A stretch of 64,000 bases of DNA from Metopolophium dirhodum (Eukaryota; Arthropoda; Insecta; Hemiptera; Aphididae): assembly GCF_019925205.1 (NCBI RefSeq), contig NC_083566.1, positions 37,083,558 through 37,147,557 on the forward strand. Reading direction: 5' to 3'. Both the position numbers and the translations under genes were made by a program. This document shows, in pieces, positions 14,201-26,879 of this stretch. Every line of letters begins with the position of its first letter. The first letter of the stretch is position 1. Below the pieces are notes generated by a model. The model was given only the letters and a program-made list of their open reading frames with translations. It ran no database searches and was not told where the DNA came from.

Positions 14201-16200
14201 CTACTGACAATAAACTTTTGTGAACTCCTTTTCACCATAAAAGTGATTAAATCTAAAAAAAAACACGTCATTGTTATAGAGTTTATCTTCACTCCATTCA
14301 CAATTTAAATTAAACAAAAAAAAACTTTTCAGTAAGATTATTGAAAATGTATACACAAGTGTATCATAATGTTCACGATTGATTGGACAATTTTAGATGA
14401 TTTTTTAAGCACTGAACATTTTTATGGTGACTTTTGAACACTGTTCTTTTAGATAACAAATCTTAAATCTCAGTATCTAACACATACATTTATTTCATTA
14501 CCAGGAATTATTAAATCAATAATACCTACATCGCATGAATTATTTATGAATTATGATTAAGAATTACTACATCAAAACAAACGTAGTTACTGTTTATTTA
14601 TTATTTCCGTTGATTTATAAATCATTTTTGCATGGTTATTTAAGGTAAATATAATTTATTATATGATTTGATAGCTTTAATAAAATATACCTACGATGAG
14701 AAATAAGGATGGGTTAGCAAAATTAACATTAAAAAAATTCTACTTGAAAACAGTTATTAAATTTGATCACAATAATGAATGTTATCGTTCCATAGGTCAT
14801 CTCAACTGTATTTATGTATATTATTATGTGAACTATAATACATAAAAGTACGAAAAAGTAAATAATTATAGTAATCTAATTTGTTAGCCAAAATGATTCG
14901 TCATTTGCCAATTAGGTGCTATAACATATTATGTTGTACTTAAATACTTTGGTTCCAATTCAGTATCGCATAGGTGACAATTTTTTAAAGATATTTTATA
15001 AAAAAAGTAAAACGTAATTTAAGAACAACTTTGTAATTTAATATAATATACCCAGTTGTTCATATATTTATAAGACAATTTAGTTTTTCATTATAAATTA
15101 TAATACATAGCGAAATTTACGAATTTGATAAAGTACAAAATATACTGTATAATATAACTATAGTATATTATAGTATAGTATAATAATACACAAAATAATA
15201 TATATAAACAATAGCTGATATCATAATCACCAATTTCGTCATCACTTGATAAGCTGGGTAGTGGGTATACACAATGATAGTAAACCACGATGGTTTCAAT
15301 CATGACAGCTAATAATATTGTAGTTTAAACCTGTCTAGTTTTATCGTTATCCTAGTTTAGACTGTCACCACGAGAACAATATGATAGTTGCAGCTTTGTT
15401 TTCACGATAGTGAAAGCGAGTATCATTCACATTACCAAACATGGATTTTCCCAGTGTCTAACCCTAGGCATCTGTCTTATGCTATCCCCTAAATTATATT
15501 TTAGCAAGACGTCATATTTTATTTTACCTAACGTATACTTCAAAAATAAATCTGACAATATATCCAATTGTTGATACGCTTAAGTATTATCCCTAGTAGG
15601 TTAGAATTTAAAATATAATTTCAATCAAAATTGCTGTCCTCAAAAATGTAACACCATGCCTCACTTCGTATTTTACCTAAATCCACCACTGACCAGTGAC
15701 CTCTGCACATTATCATAGTGTATAGACTTTATTTTATTACAATTTAGTATCTACAGATGTGTTTTTTGATGATGATTATAGGTAAACATCACCTAGTAAA
15801 TACAATTTATATTTGGGTATAACATTTTGAAAAAAAGTACCTATCTAGGTATATCAAAATACATATATGGAGTATACGGTTTTTATTTATTTTTAATAAT
15901 AATTTTAGTGTGATATGTGCGTACAGACTACGCGCACCGGTTTATTCGGCTCACTTAGATTAGTTTGAAGTCATTTTAATTATCATAAAACAATTTAATT
16001 CTGCGTACCCACCTTTAATAATATGTTTAAAAAACTGAGTTTCAATAGTTAAATGTATAACTAAATCGAGTACCATTATTGTAGAGAAAAAAAACATATA
16101 ATTCAATCAATTGTTTATACCAACAGAACTTAAAAATGCAATTAAAATTTTTTTGGAAGTTTAATTTATGAAAACTTAATGGCTTAAAAGAGATAACAAA
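11210..16200. other. Host intergenic DNA, A+T-rich, no gene seen
   Basis: No frame here has composition or motifs of a real gene. Besides the element at 11567-11736 there is a perfect 26-bp palindrome at 11371-11396 (TTGACAAAATTA arm), unlike the viral hairpins. The rest is A+T-rich with short ATT runs (e.g. 12,721-12,741). Confidence 0.6.
11567..11736. mobile_element. Short MITE-like element, CCAGTGCTTGAA terminal inverted repeats
   Basis: CCAGTGCTTGAA at 11567-11578 is matched by its exact reverse complement at 11725-11736. The end sequence continues AGTGCTTGAATTGG, one base different from the ends of the larger element at 34033-34424, so both may belong to one family. No coding capacity. 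Confidence 0.5.
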
Positions 16201-16765
16201 TAAAAAGTATTTACTAGACTGACTGCTTTTATATTCCAATCGCATGTCCACGTTTTTCACTCATTATAGAGAAAAAAAATAGCACACTGAAATGGTAGAA
16301 TGATATGTGAGGGAGAACGTCCAATAAAAAAAAAGCAAAACACGACAGAGCTAGGGTGAAATACCGATTTTTATCACTACGGGTCATTAGTGGCACGGTA
16401 TCATAGCTATATGGTTGATTAGAGAAAGAAATAAACAAAGACAGAGTGTTTGTGAGATAGATAAAGGATATAATGGTCGAAGGCAGGACTAGTGTCCGCC
16501 CGTGACTATGACTTATGACGCCAATTTGACTTGGACAACGATCACGCGAACAGATATCAAATCGACCATTAACGGACACGAAAATGGCGGTGGTTATAAC
16601 CCGTTAAAGTCCTGTTGGCGATCATTTTTGACAAGTATAATACCACGTGGTCGTTCTTTTTTCCACGGCCGTTTTTTTATACCGATTTTCGAGCCAAAAT
16701 TTACACGAGTTTTTAAAATATGGACTCATAGGAAAATTTTTTGTATATTACGTAATATATAATAT
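16200..16765. other. Host stretch of more balanced base composition, no recognised gene
   Basis: About 16,480-16,680 has markedly more G+C than its neighbours. Frames exist on both strands but neither resembles a protein I know and neither shows clear splice sites. It could be a promoter, a first exon or unique single-copy DNA. Confidence 0.3.
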
Positions 16766-17050
16766 TATTAAATACAACGATTGGAGGTAAATTACATTAT
16801 ATTCAATTCTTAACCATCAAAATATATTTATTATTATATAACATATATACCACAATATGTTATGCGATCTAAAACTATCATAACTATAAATTCGCAAAAA
16901 TATATTAATATATTATAAAGTAATAAGTATGGCTATGTTGACAGCTTTTATTTTAGCCATTCAAATGAAGTTATTTAAGTTCTATACTCTTACCCACGAT
17001 AGTCCCTACGTAAACCGCGCATCGATATAGTAATACGCGCGACGTCAGTT

Positions 17051-17151
17051 CCCAGACGGCAAATGATTACCTAAAAATATTATTATAACATTATAATAAT
17101 ATTATTCGTGATTATACATAATATTATTATTATTACAAAACGCTATCAGGG
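17051..17151. mobile_element. Degenerate small MITE, copy 1 (CCCAGACRGC ends)
   Basis: The left end CCCAGACGGCAAATGATTAC and a right end of the type TTACAAAACGCTATCAGGG match, with decay, the copy at 17791-17906. The inside is A+T-rich with repeated ATAATATTATTAT. Confidence 0.4.
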
Positions 17152-17790
17152 CTGTTTTCTCCCGCTATGATGGCATTCCCACTATTCGGAAACGTGCCGA
17201 CGGACGCGTTTTTACTTATGGACTCTCGTGGGCCGGAGTATATGCATATACATTTAGCCAGTAGTATTAAGTATTAACATAATATATTGTTTTTGTATAT
17301 TATATAGTATTTCACAGTATCAACCTATAATTCTTTGCATTTATTCGAGGTGCAAAAAATTATTATGAGCCGTCTGTGTGTCATTCGTCTTAAAGGATAT
17401 TACGATTTCAAACCGTTCGTTTAACATATTTTCTGAAAAAAAAAAAAATTAAATATCCAAGTAATTCCACGAACTATTGAGTGTGACAACATATACAATA
17501 ACTGATTATGACAATATGTACTTGAACGAGTTCAATTTAAAAGTCGTAACCGAGGGTAATAAGGGTGATTGGATTTTTGACGTCTAGGGAACTATATTCG
17601 TATAGGGGTTAGATTTCACTATACCACAAGGGATCTAGTTGTCATCGCACCAGAGTTGTCTCCTTCTATAAAATATATTTTTAATTTACCATCCTTTATA
17701 TACTTGAAAAATACGTATTATTTTACTTAATCAACACGATACGTTCAATATACGGTTATTACTGCAGAAATACAAAATCAGAAAACAACT

Positions 17791-17906
17791 CCCAGACAGC
17801 AATTTTTTGATTAATAATATTATTATAGCATTGCAATAACGAATAATATTAGTATAACGTTATTATAATACTGTTATAATATTATCATTACAAAATTCTG
17901 TCTGGG
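17791..17906. mobile_element. Small MITE, copy 2 (CCCAGACAG terminal inverted repeats, 116 bp)
   Basis: CCCAGACAGCAATTTT at the left faces AAAATTCTGTCTGGG at the right, giving a perfect 9-bp inverted repeat that extends imperfectly to about 20 bp. The A+T-rich inside could itself fold. A second copy lies 740 bp upstream. Confidence 0.55.
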
Positions 17907-18572
17907 CTGTTACAAAATTAAACAATAACTCTTATCGTTTTTTCTTATTATTACCGTTGACATTTCTGTTGAATTCAAAAAATATCTAATCGATTTGAAA
18001 ATAATAATGAACGATAATATGACAAAGTTCATTTTTATAAAATGTACCAGAAAAATACAGTTAAATTAACAAGGTGCGATAATTGCCGACGACCGTGTAT
18101 TATAATATATAATATTATACATTTATACACATTATATAGTATCTTGTGCGGAATAAATTTTAACTAGTTTGATATTATGTACCTATGTCAATCATCAAAC
18201 AGCTTGTGCTGCTTAATCGGATTCGAGATAATACAATATTATGAACGTTTATATATTGTTATGTATTATATTGGTACAAAATAATAGACGTTTAATTAGT
18301 ATATATCAATTAGTATAATAGATTATAATTTTTTATTAATATAGAACTATTTATTAGGTTATTAGAAAATCTAACCATTCAGTCAATAAATTTCACGTTA
18401 AAACGTATTAGTAAAACGTCTTATAAAAACAATTTATGTCAGAATTTTCTCTATCATAGACACGGCTATAATAATGATTAAATACAATATTTTATTATTA
18501 TTATTTAACCAAATTAACCTTATTTAAAAAAAAATTCTATGTGCTGTTACGTTTTATACTTGAAAAAGATAA

Positions 18573-18827
18573 ATGTGTCACTATAATTTTGTATTCCTTA
18601 AAGGTAAAACTGTCGATAAAAGAGTCCATGATGGAGAAAATTCTGACATAAATTGTTTTTCGAAGACGTTTTATTATATTTCAAACATTTTAATAAAACA
18701 TTCAATTGAAATTGATATTTATTATGTTATATGTTTGTGTGTGTGTATTAGTGCTATGATAATAATTATTATATTACTTATTTTTAAACTATTAAAATTA
18801 CATAACTTTATTCATACTAAAAAATAA
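18573..18827 (+). other. Open frame with one predicted membrane segment; possible terminal exon, weak
   Basis: The frame ends in a long hydrophobic stretch (YYVICLCVCISAMIIIIILL) followed by basic residues. A pyrimidine-rich TTTTGTATTCCTTAAAG just inside it could be a splice acceptor. A/T-rich DNA makes Ile/Leu/Phe-rich frames by chance and no homologue is recognised, so this is listed only as a candidate. Confidence 0.15.
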
Positions 18828-18829
18828 TA

Positions 18830-21800
18830 TTCCACATTATTTTAGTAGGTAATTTAATCTTAAATGCATGAATAAATATTCTTCATTAAATTAAATACTT
18901 GAAACACGCATGGTCTGTTTTGTTGTTTCACCTATATGGAAACATGTGGTCCGGCACTTTAATAATTACTAAACTTTATGTATATTTATTATGTATAATA
19001 ACACAATACCAAATAAGTAATAACTTTTAGAATATTCACTTTTGTTTAGTAATTTTTAAATTTTAATAATTCTTTCATACTACTAAAACTTAAGTTATTT
19101 TATAAATTCTCTGTTTATATATATATAAATAATCTATAATATTATTATCCAAGTTTTTGTGAATAATAACAAAATACAATTTTGATAATAAATTAATATC
19201 TGGAAATACATTCGAATTGCATTGTCTTCATTGGATCATAATGTTATATTTTTTCTTTATTATTGCTTATTTTATTTTTCTTTATTACTATTTATATTAT
19301 TTTATATAAATAATGTTTTTCTTAAGTTGTTATATCATAAACGAGTTTTGAAAAATGTATTTTGTTATTGATGGCATGCAACAACGTAATACACCGTACT
19401 TATTTTTAATTTAAATTGTTACTCAGAAAGTATATATAATATTATATTTAAACAGTATAATCTAATAGTAAAAAAATGTTACCACCATAAATAAGAAGAA
19501 AAGAAAATTGCAATAACGACGGTTTTCTATCTATAAACACAATAACAGCCTAGTTTATATACCCACTCAATTTAATTACACATTCTTTGGAAACCATGAA
19601 TTTGTTGAATTTGACACGAGCTTTTATCATCACATACAATATTACGGGCTCATAATCATGTATACTCATTATCATTATTAATATTATAATATTTGTCTTG
19701 TATTTTACTCCTGTCTCCTCTAATGAAGTGTTGAAATTTGTGATTATATATATATATATATAGACTAAATAAAAATGTTCTGAGACAAGTTGTGTCAGAG
19801 TAGTTGTTAATCGTATGGTATTTCTGGCGCAACATTGAATAGCACTAACGCACCGTTTTATTTGTATTTTTATTATGCTTACTATTATAATAATATATTT
19901 CATATGTGATATTATTCACCTAAAAAGTTAAACCTATGTTGCTTTCACGTCGTTTCACACGATACGTCGTATTATGATGGCAGATTCTAAGACAATAAGA
20001 CATGCGTGATTAAAAATCTCATAATATGGACACATACTAAAATATGTCGTCGACCGTCCGCGTAGGTGAAATTCCGACTAATGTATTTCCACGTGACCCA
20101 CTCCAAAACTTTTTACTTTATATTTACCGTCAGATTTGCCTTGTTTTTTTTTTATTTTCTGTAAAATGCCGATGACGGTTTAGTTTGTTTTGCAGTCTAT
20201 GTGCCCATCCCGCCGTATTTGTTTATATAGTGTATACACATTATGTATAGAGAGGCATGCACCCCCCCCCCCCCTGTGCACCCTTACACACCACAACACG
20301 ATTGAACCGTGTACGACCGGGATACGTGGTATATATATATTTGGGTTGCGGTGAATAATAACTCCTTTGACCACCACCCCCCTTAAAACGGTTGAGTGTA
20401 TGGTACGTGCAACGGCCAGACGGCGTCTCGGTTATGCAATATCAGTACGTCCTCGTCGACGGTCCAATATTGCGGTCGATACGCAGCACGTCCGGGAGTA
20501 AACTACGACTATAATAATATTAATATCGCCGTGCATTGTTGCAATAATATTATAATATTATATTGATATATTAAAATAATATTAAAACTGTCCGGAAAAC
20601 GTATAATACGCGGTCAAAAATAAAATGCAATATGCGTTCGGTAAAATATATTGATTAGGTATACTCTAAAAATTGGTTAAAAATATTCAAGCCCAATAAT
20701 CTGTGTAAAAACGCGATTTTTTTAGTGACATTTATCGATCTTATGTTCTAAGAAAAGCAGAGATTGTTTAGGTTATACCATTGTCACTAGTAAAGATAAA
20801 ATTAAAATTTCATGTTATAAATATAAAAATTAAATTAAAGTAAATACTTAAGATATAAAATATATTATGTTATATTTATATCGTTCACTGTTGTGACTTA
20901 AATGCTCAACGGTAAAACGACGTTTTGGTTATAAAATATCACTACTTTGGGGACTTATTTACTTCTTAGTCGGAACATTCAGTAAACAACGAGTCCAATT
21001 ATTAATATTAGTTAAAATAAATAAATAATTATAATAATATTATAATATCTCAAATGAACCCCATAACAATTCATTTAAAAAAAATATGTTTTTTAAACGT
21101 CATGTTTTGTAAGACATTTACTTGAGCGTTGAAATTATCAAAATATTACTTCAATAGTCGAAGTATACTATTAAAACTGACAAAAACCGTATACTTGAAA
21201 CGGTAGTGTTTTTTATTATTGTTGCATTGTAAGACATTATTTATTCTTTCTAACTATATAAATGCATATTCATAATATATTAAAATACGATACAGTTGGC
21301 CAGACATATGATACATTAATAACTATAATATTATCATTACTAATACAACAACGTTAAACGATAATATTTTAAGATATTATTTCATAAACATAATAATAAC
21401 GAATTTATGACATATTTATAACGAGTTAGAGAAAATAGTGATCAGCTTCCATCCTTCCTTTCATTATGTAATTATGCACATAAAAATACAATTTTTCTCG
21501 GGAATATGTTGAATGGAACTATATATTGATTTTTTTAAATTCTGGAAATTGGTTGTTATATAATATGAAATACACAGTTATTTATTTACAAATTTAGAGT
21601 AACTGCACAACGAGTTAATAAAATCGAACTCACATAATATACCAATTATTTAATGTTGTTTCAATAGACATAATATATTTGGTGGAGCTCAGTGTCAGTC
21701 AATTATTTATAATTTTTATTTGAAACCAAAATAATAATTGTTTTAATTATATTGGCCAAAATCAGATTTATAGTTCAGTAACCGTTATCATAATCGTTTC

Positions 21801-24800
21801 GACACAAAAAAATACAATTTATGTATAGTCCGTTTTGCGTTTTGTGTTATTTGTATGACAAATATAAGGTAAACAGCTAGTTTTGCTATAGTTTACGACC
21901 ATTGAGTCCACCATAACTGTTTGTTTTTGTTTTGCAAAGCAAATATTGAACGAGAATTAAAAAATATTATTTTAATTTGAATAATGTATACAATAGGGAA
22001 AAACGAGTAGAAAATATATTATGATTGACATCATATAATTATAGTATTCGGATACAATTTCATTTATTGGTGAAAATCATTACTATAGTATATTTTAGAG
22101 TTGTCAAAAAGAAACGTTTGTTTTTTATTTTTTATGAAAACATCTAAGCTAATAATCCGATATAATATCTTTCGTACGTGCATTATTAAAAATCGGTCCA
22201 GTGGTTATTTATTTCGATAAAAATGTTTGTAATAATAAAATTCTGGCAGATTTTCTCCCTTCTCCACGGTGAACTTTAATATTATTATATATTTTATCGA
22301 AACTATTATTTATACGTCTGGAATTTTCCAGTAAATAATAGTTATGAAAACTTCGTTTTATTTTCCGACAGAAATTAATATCTTTATCATTTGCGTGCGT
22401 TTTATCGTATTTTTTACCGTCAACTCGCCTAGGTATTCACAATCGAATCGAAAAACATAATCTCCAGGGGCTCTCTAAACATAAGCGAGATATGAATAAT
22501 ATTTTCCTAATGACAGCAAAGTCTAACGTAAGAGACAAAGAAGAAACGAGCTCGATATAATTTACAAATGCGTATACGTATTGTGTGGGATATTATTGTA
22601 TTCACATTTACATTTGTGATATCACGATCGTAGTCTGCATTTCACATAAACAATGTTATAATAACATTAACAAATTTTACGTAGCGTTTTAATTGGCTAA
22701 GAGCAAAAGCAAACGTCTCTAGGGAAATTTAAAGAATATTGCCTTGTATACCTACTATAGCTACGTGTGCAAGAAACGGTATTTAAGTAACATCACAGCG
22801 TCATTATCGGGGAATGAAATATTATAAACATCAACATTCAATGTTTTTGTCTTACTCGTCATGATTCGCAGGTTATAAGTTATAATACGGCGACCAAATG
22901 TACTAAAGGATGATAGACTTCAGCACAATTAGTCGGCTTTTTAACTGAAAATGTAAATTATTGTATTGTCGACCCTTTTGGTAAACGTTTTTCCTTTTTA
23001 AACATTTACTTGTTCCATTAGCACAACCGACCGGATAGTTTGTGTGGCGATACTGTTAAGTATAAAGTATTAAAGTACTAATACAATTTGAAGTTCTCCA
23101 ACGAAGACATTAACTATACGTGCAATGTTGTTGATGTTAAGATGAAACGTTGCCCTAACCATAAAATAACTTTTAAAATAATCGAGTTATTGATTTAAAC
23201 TTTATAGTTCGTTTATACCATTAATCAAATTTTAGCAGTAGCCACCATCACTCCTATTCGCCCCACTTTTATTAACTAAATTAAATAATAAATACGTAGA
23301 CATTTAATATAATACAATTTAATACATTAGTTATCTATACAGGTACGTTACTATTAGCATCATTAAAACTTATATCTGACAAAAATAAATTAAATCAAAA
23401 TAGAATTTTTACACGTAACTAAAACATAAAAACATAAATCTAATGAAAACATGTTTTAACCTATTTTCACGATTGTTAATTTTTAATTACTTTAGAGAAA
23501 TAATCAGTACCTAACGATAATTAAATCACACATTTTAATTTTACAACGACATCATTTATTTTCCACCAGCATAAAGATAATCTAGTCAGTTTTGATTTAC
23601 AAAGATTGTATGTTTTTGTAAAGTACTTATGGCAAATTATTATTCGTTCGTTATTAATATATTTTTTTTTTATTATAATATTATCTCGAAAAGAGCTACT
23701 AAATTTTAAACTACATAGGTGTTCTCCTGATATTGATCGCACATTTCTGTTCTTCATTGTTAAACATTCGACTGTCCCTTCTTAACCCGTGTCTCTGCGG
23801 TTGTACCTGACACACGCATATAAGGGTCGATCGTGTTTCTGGCGGCGAAGAAAAATCCAAACCACTATTTGTTCCCCTCGTTTTCCCTCGAATTTCACCA
23901 CTAGGGATGGCGGACCGTCCATTTTTCACCGCCCTCGCCGGAATTCCCCAGGTAATAGGGTCCACTTATCATCGAGACCAAAGAAATACTTGTCCCGCAA
24001 CTCCTTTTATCCCGGAAACCGAAATTCTACACTGTTTGCGAATGTGACCATTTACATTGTGCCCGATGAAAATTGACAGAGTTCTTTGGTAGGTATTTTC
24101 TGATGAAGTTCTGTTCAATAGAATACAATACTATCGGTATCTACTAAATATACTGCTGTACTAATAAAACAGTTAGAACTCTTGTTTCAATACGAGTGTA
24201 CACTTTATTTTGAATGAACAAAGCTATGTTTAATTAGATCTTACTATATGAATAAAATGTTCACAGAAATCATGTACATATTTCTTATTTCTAATTTGTT
24301 GCTACAAAACTATGGTTTTTGAAATTTAAATATTGATTTGATTTAAAATCAATAACTTATTTCTACTTGCATTAACTTAACATATTATATAATATCTAAA
24401 AATACAAAGCATTGGGATACAAACAATGTAATATTATGTTTATTGTGGATATACAATAAATATAAAATGAAAATGAAAAGGAAAAATGATTTCCAACGTA
24501 AAAATAATATTAAATGCTAAAGCCAACAAAAGGTGTAAACCTTTCTTATATTTTATGCTCTTTCTTTACGACCAAACGTTTTATGGTTTTAAAATAAACT
24601 TTATTAGTACTTAAATAAGAAATTGTTTTTATTTCGTTGAAAAACACCATAAAACCACTATCGTATCCTATGTTATCGATAATAATATCTTCTCTAGACT
24701 TTAATTTAAGTTATTTTATGAGTATAAAAATATATTGTAGAATAAGTATAGAATATAATAATTATATTAATTATGTCGAAATAATACTTAAAATTGGGAA

Positions 24801-26740
24801 ATTTTTTAACTAGATAATATTTACAATATAACACATTTCCGTTCCAAAAATAACATAAGCTCTTTTGTTCGTAAAAAAAATACGAATGTACATAATAATA
24901 TTTTAGAAATAGTAATAATCCTTGAAATATTTTATACTTATTATCAGTTAATAACTTAATGTTAAGACTTAAGTGTGAATACAAAATGCACTATAAGTCT
25001 ATGTTTCTGTATTAGTTAAACTCGCTTGAAATAAATCAACTAGAGTAATAAATAATTGCAGGTATTGTTTTTTTTTTTTGGTCGTACAATCTAGCTAAAT
25101 ATATTATATGATTCAATTTTATCTAGACTTCCAATATAAATAAATAGCGAATATTTATTTTTAACTGCATAATTTTATTAACTCCAATTATCAGCGTAGG
25201 TAAAATTATAAAACCAAATAATAACACCGCCTACAATTACCTATATTATATTATCACGGGAATTATTTATATCGAGTGGGTTGGACAGGTGAGGTTATTA
25301 TGGTAAATTATGTTTGTAGAATGAAACGATTGTGTGTATTTGATCATTCACTTTAACATTGGTGATTTTTTTTTATAAGCTTTTAACAAAAAAAATTATA
25401 ATCTTGGTAATAAGTTATCCAAATAATACGAGTTTATATCTTAGAAAAAAGTCCTTAGAAAAGTCCGTCATAAAAAAACGGTTTGAATTCATTTTATTTG
25501 ATTTCCCTTAATATTTGAGAAACTTTTGTAAAATAACTGTTGACTATAAAAATAACGATGTCAAAAATTATATTTTATGACAAACAAATAGTTCTCTAAA
25601 AATGAAAAAATTGAAGAGGATGGGACATGTCAACCATTTATAAAAAAGAATATGACGTGTAATACAATTAAATTATAAAAATTAAATTTAAAAAGTGAAG
25701 CAAAATAAATGAAATTGCAAATAACTGCACCCACCTGCTCGTTTGAATAAAAACGCCAGATTTTGACGGATGAAACTTTTATTCAAAAAAAAACATAACA
25801 GTCAGGAAAATTGTAAGATGACTCTTATCAGATAAATAATTTGTACACGTTAAGTATTTTATGAAACATTTGTTCGTTTAGAATTAATTCTTTTTTGTAT
25901 GCATTTTTACAATTTTAGACAATTGTTTAAACTGAAATATGTTAAATTAATATAAAATATGTATAAATATTTATTGAGATATTGTTATAGATGTTATGTA
26001 AAGTAAATAATATTGTAGGTATTTTTGCTTATTGATAAAATACAATAAAACAAATTAATTATTTAAATTAAGTATTTTATTATAATTTAATAATTTTAAA
26101 TAATATTTGTATGCCGATTGTTTAAAAGTTTAATTTAGTTTTTGATTCGATATAGGTAATTGCTAATTTATATGATAAATGGTAATTTGTATGTACATAA
26201 ATACCGAGTAACAGTGCAGGAATTGTATTTAAATAATCAATTTTAAACGAACATTTACCACTATAATTAATTGATATTAATTTAAGAAAAAGTGTGACAA
26301 TAAAATACTAGTCATCAAAATCCCAAATTTCAATATTCTCTTTCGATTAAAGAAATTTACTCATCATCCTTGAATTAGTACCACCACTTGCATAATATGA
26401 CATATATCAAACAGTATGCTTATCGTAGCTTGTGTCTGATTGTAATTTGTAAAACACTTAAATATAAAACGTTATGTAAATGAAAACGCCAACTTGGAAA
26501 AATATACATTTTCTAGGAGTAAATATATATATATATAATGATACCATAGTCTATATACTATACCTAAGTAATAAACAAATACAAATACCTTTTAAAAAAT
26601 ATTTATAAAACGCGTAACTTTGGTTCAGTAGTACATAATATGAATAATAATTATAATTCCTAACAAACTAACAAAAGTTGGTTTTCAAACGAGTAGTGAA
26701 CTTTTCGACCATCGTCTTGTTATTAAATATTTTTTATGTA
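18830..26740. other. Host intergenic DNA with simple repeats, no gene identified
   Basis: A+T-rich throughout. It contains a (TA)n run at about 19,745-19,762, a 13-base C run at 20,262-20,274 and GC-richer islands at about 20,020-20,520 and 23,720-24,080. Frames in those islands have no recognisable domain. I see no RNA gene. Confidence 0.5.
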
Positions 26741-26745
26741 TACAG

Positions 26746-26878
26746 TTGGGATTCTATGCGTTGACATTTATGTTAATGCCAAACACTGACATTTTCTCAA
26801 GAACTCTAAAGAAATTACGAACAATGTTCTACGATATTTCAATGGCAATGATCGAGTGGTTTTATTCAGATAATATAA
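26746..26878 (+). CDS. Candidate internal exon of an unidentified host gene (44 codons, phase 0 to 1)
   Basis: A plausible acceptor (TATTTTTTATGTATACAG) ends at 26745 and a strong donor (AA/GTAAGT) starts at 26879. The frame between them is open and complex in composition: it starts LGFYALTFMLMPNTDIF, then a basic stretch and MFYDISMAMIEWFYSDN. Codon use is more even than in the surrounding A+T-rich DNA. It reads like part of a membrane or helical protein, but I do not recognise the family and found no partner exon nearby. It may be a chance frame between consensus-like sites. Confidence 0.35.
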
Positions 26879-26879
26879 G

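Noticed and set aside
15091..15303. Possible exon on the minus strand with a PSLSSDDEIGDYDIS stretch
   Set aside because: The acidic segment is short, the rest is A+T noise, and the supposed donor is weak.
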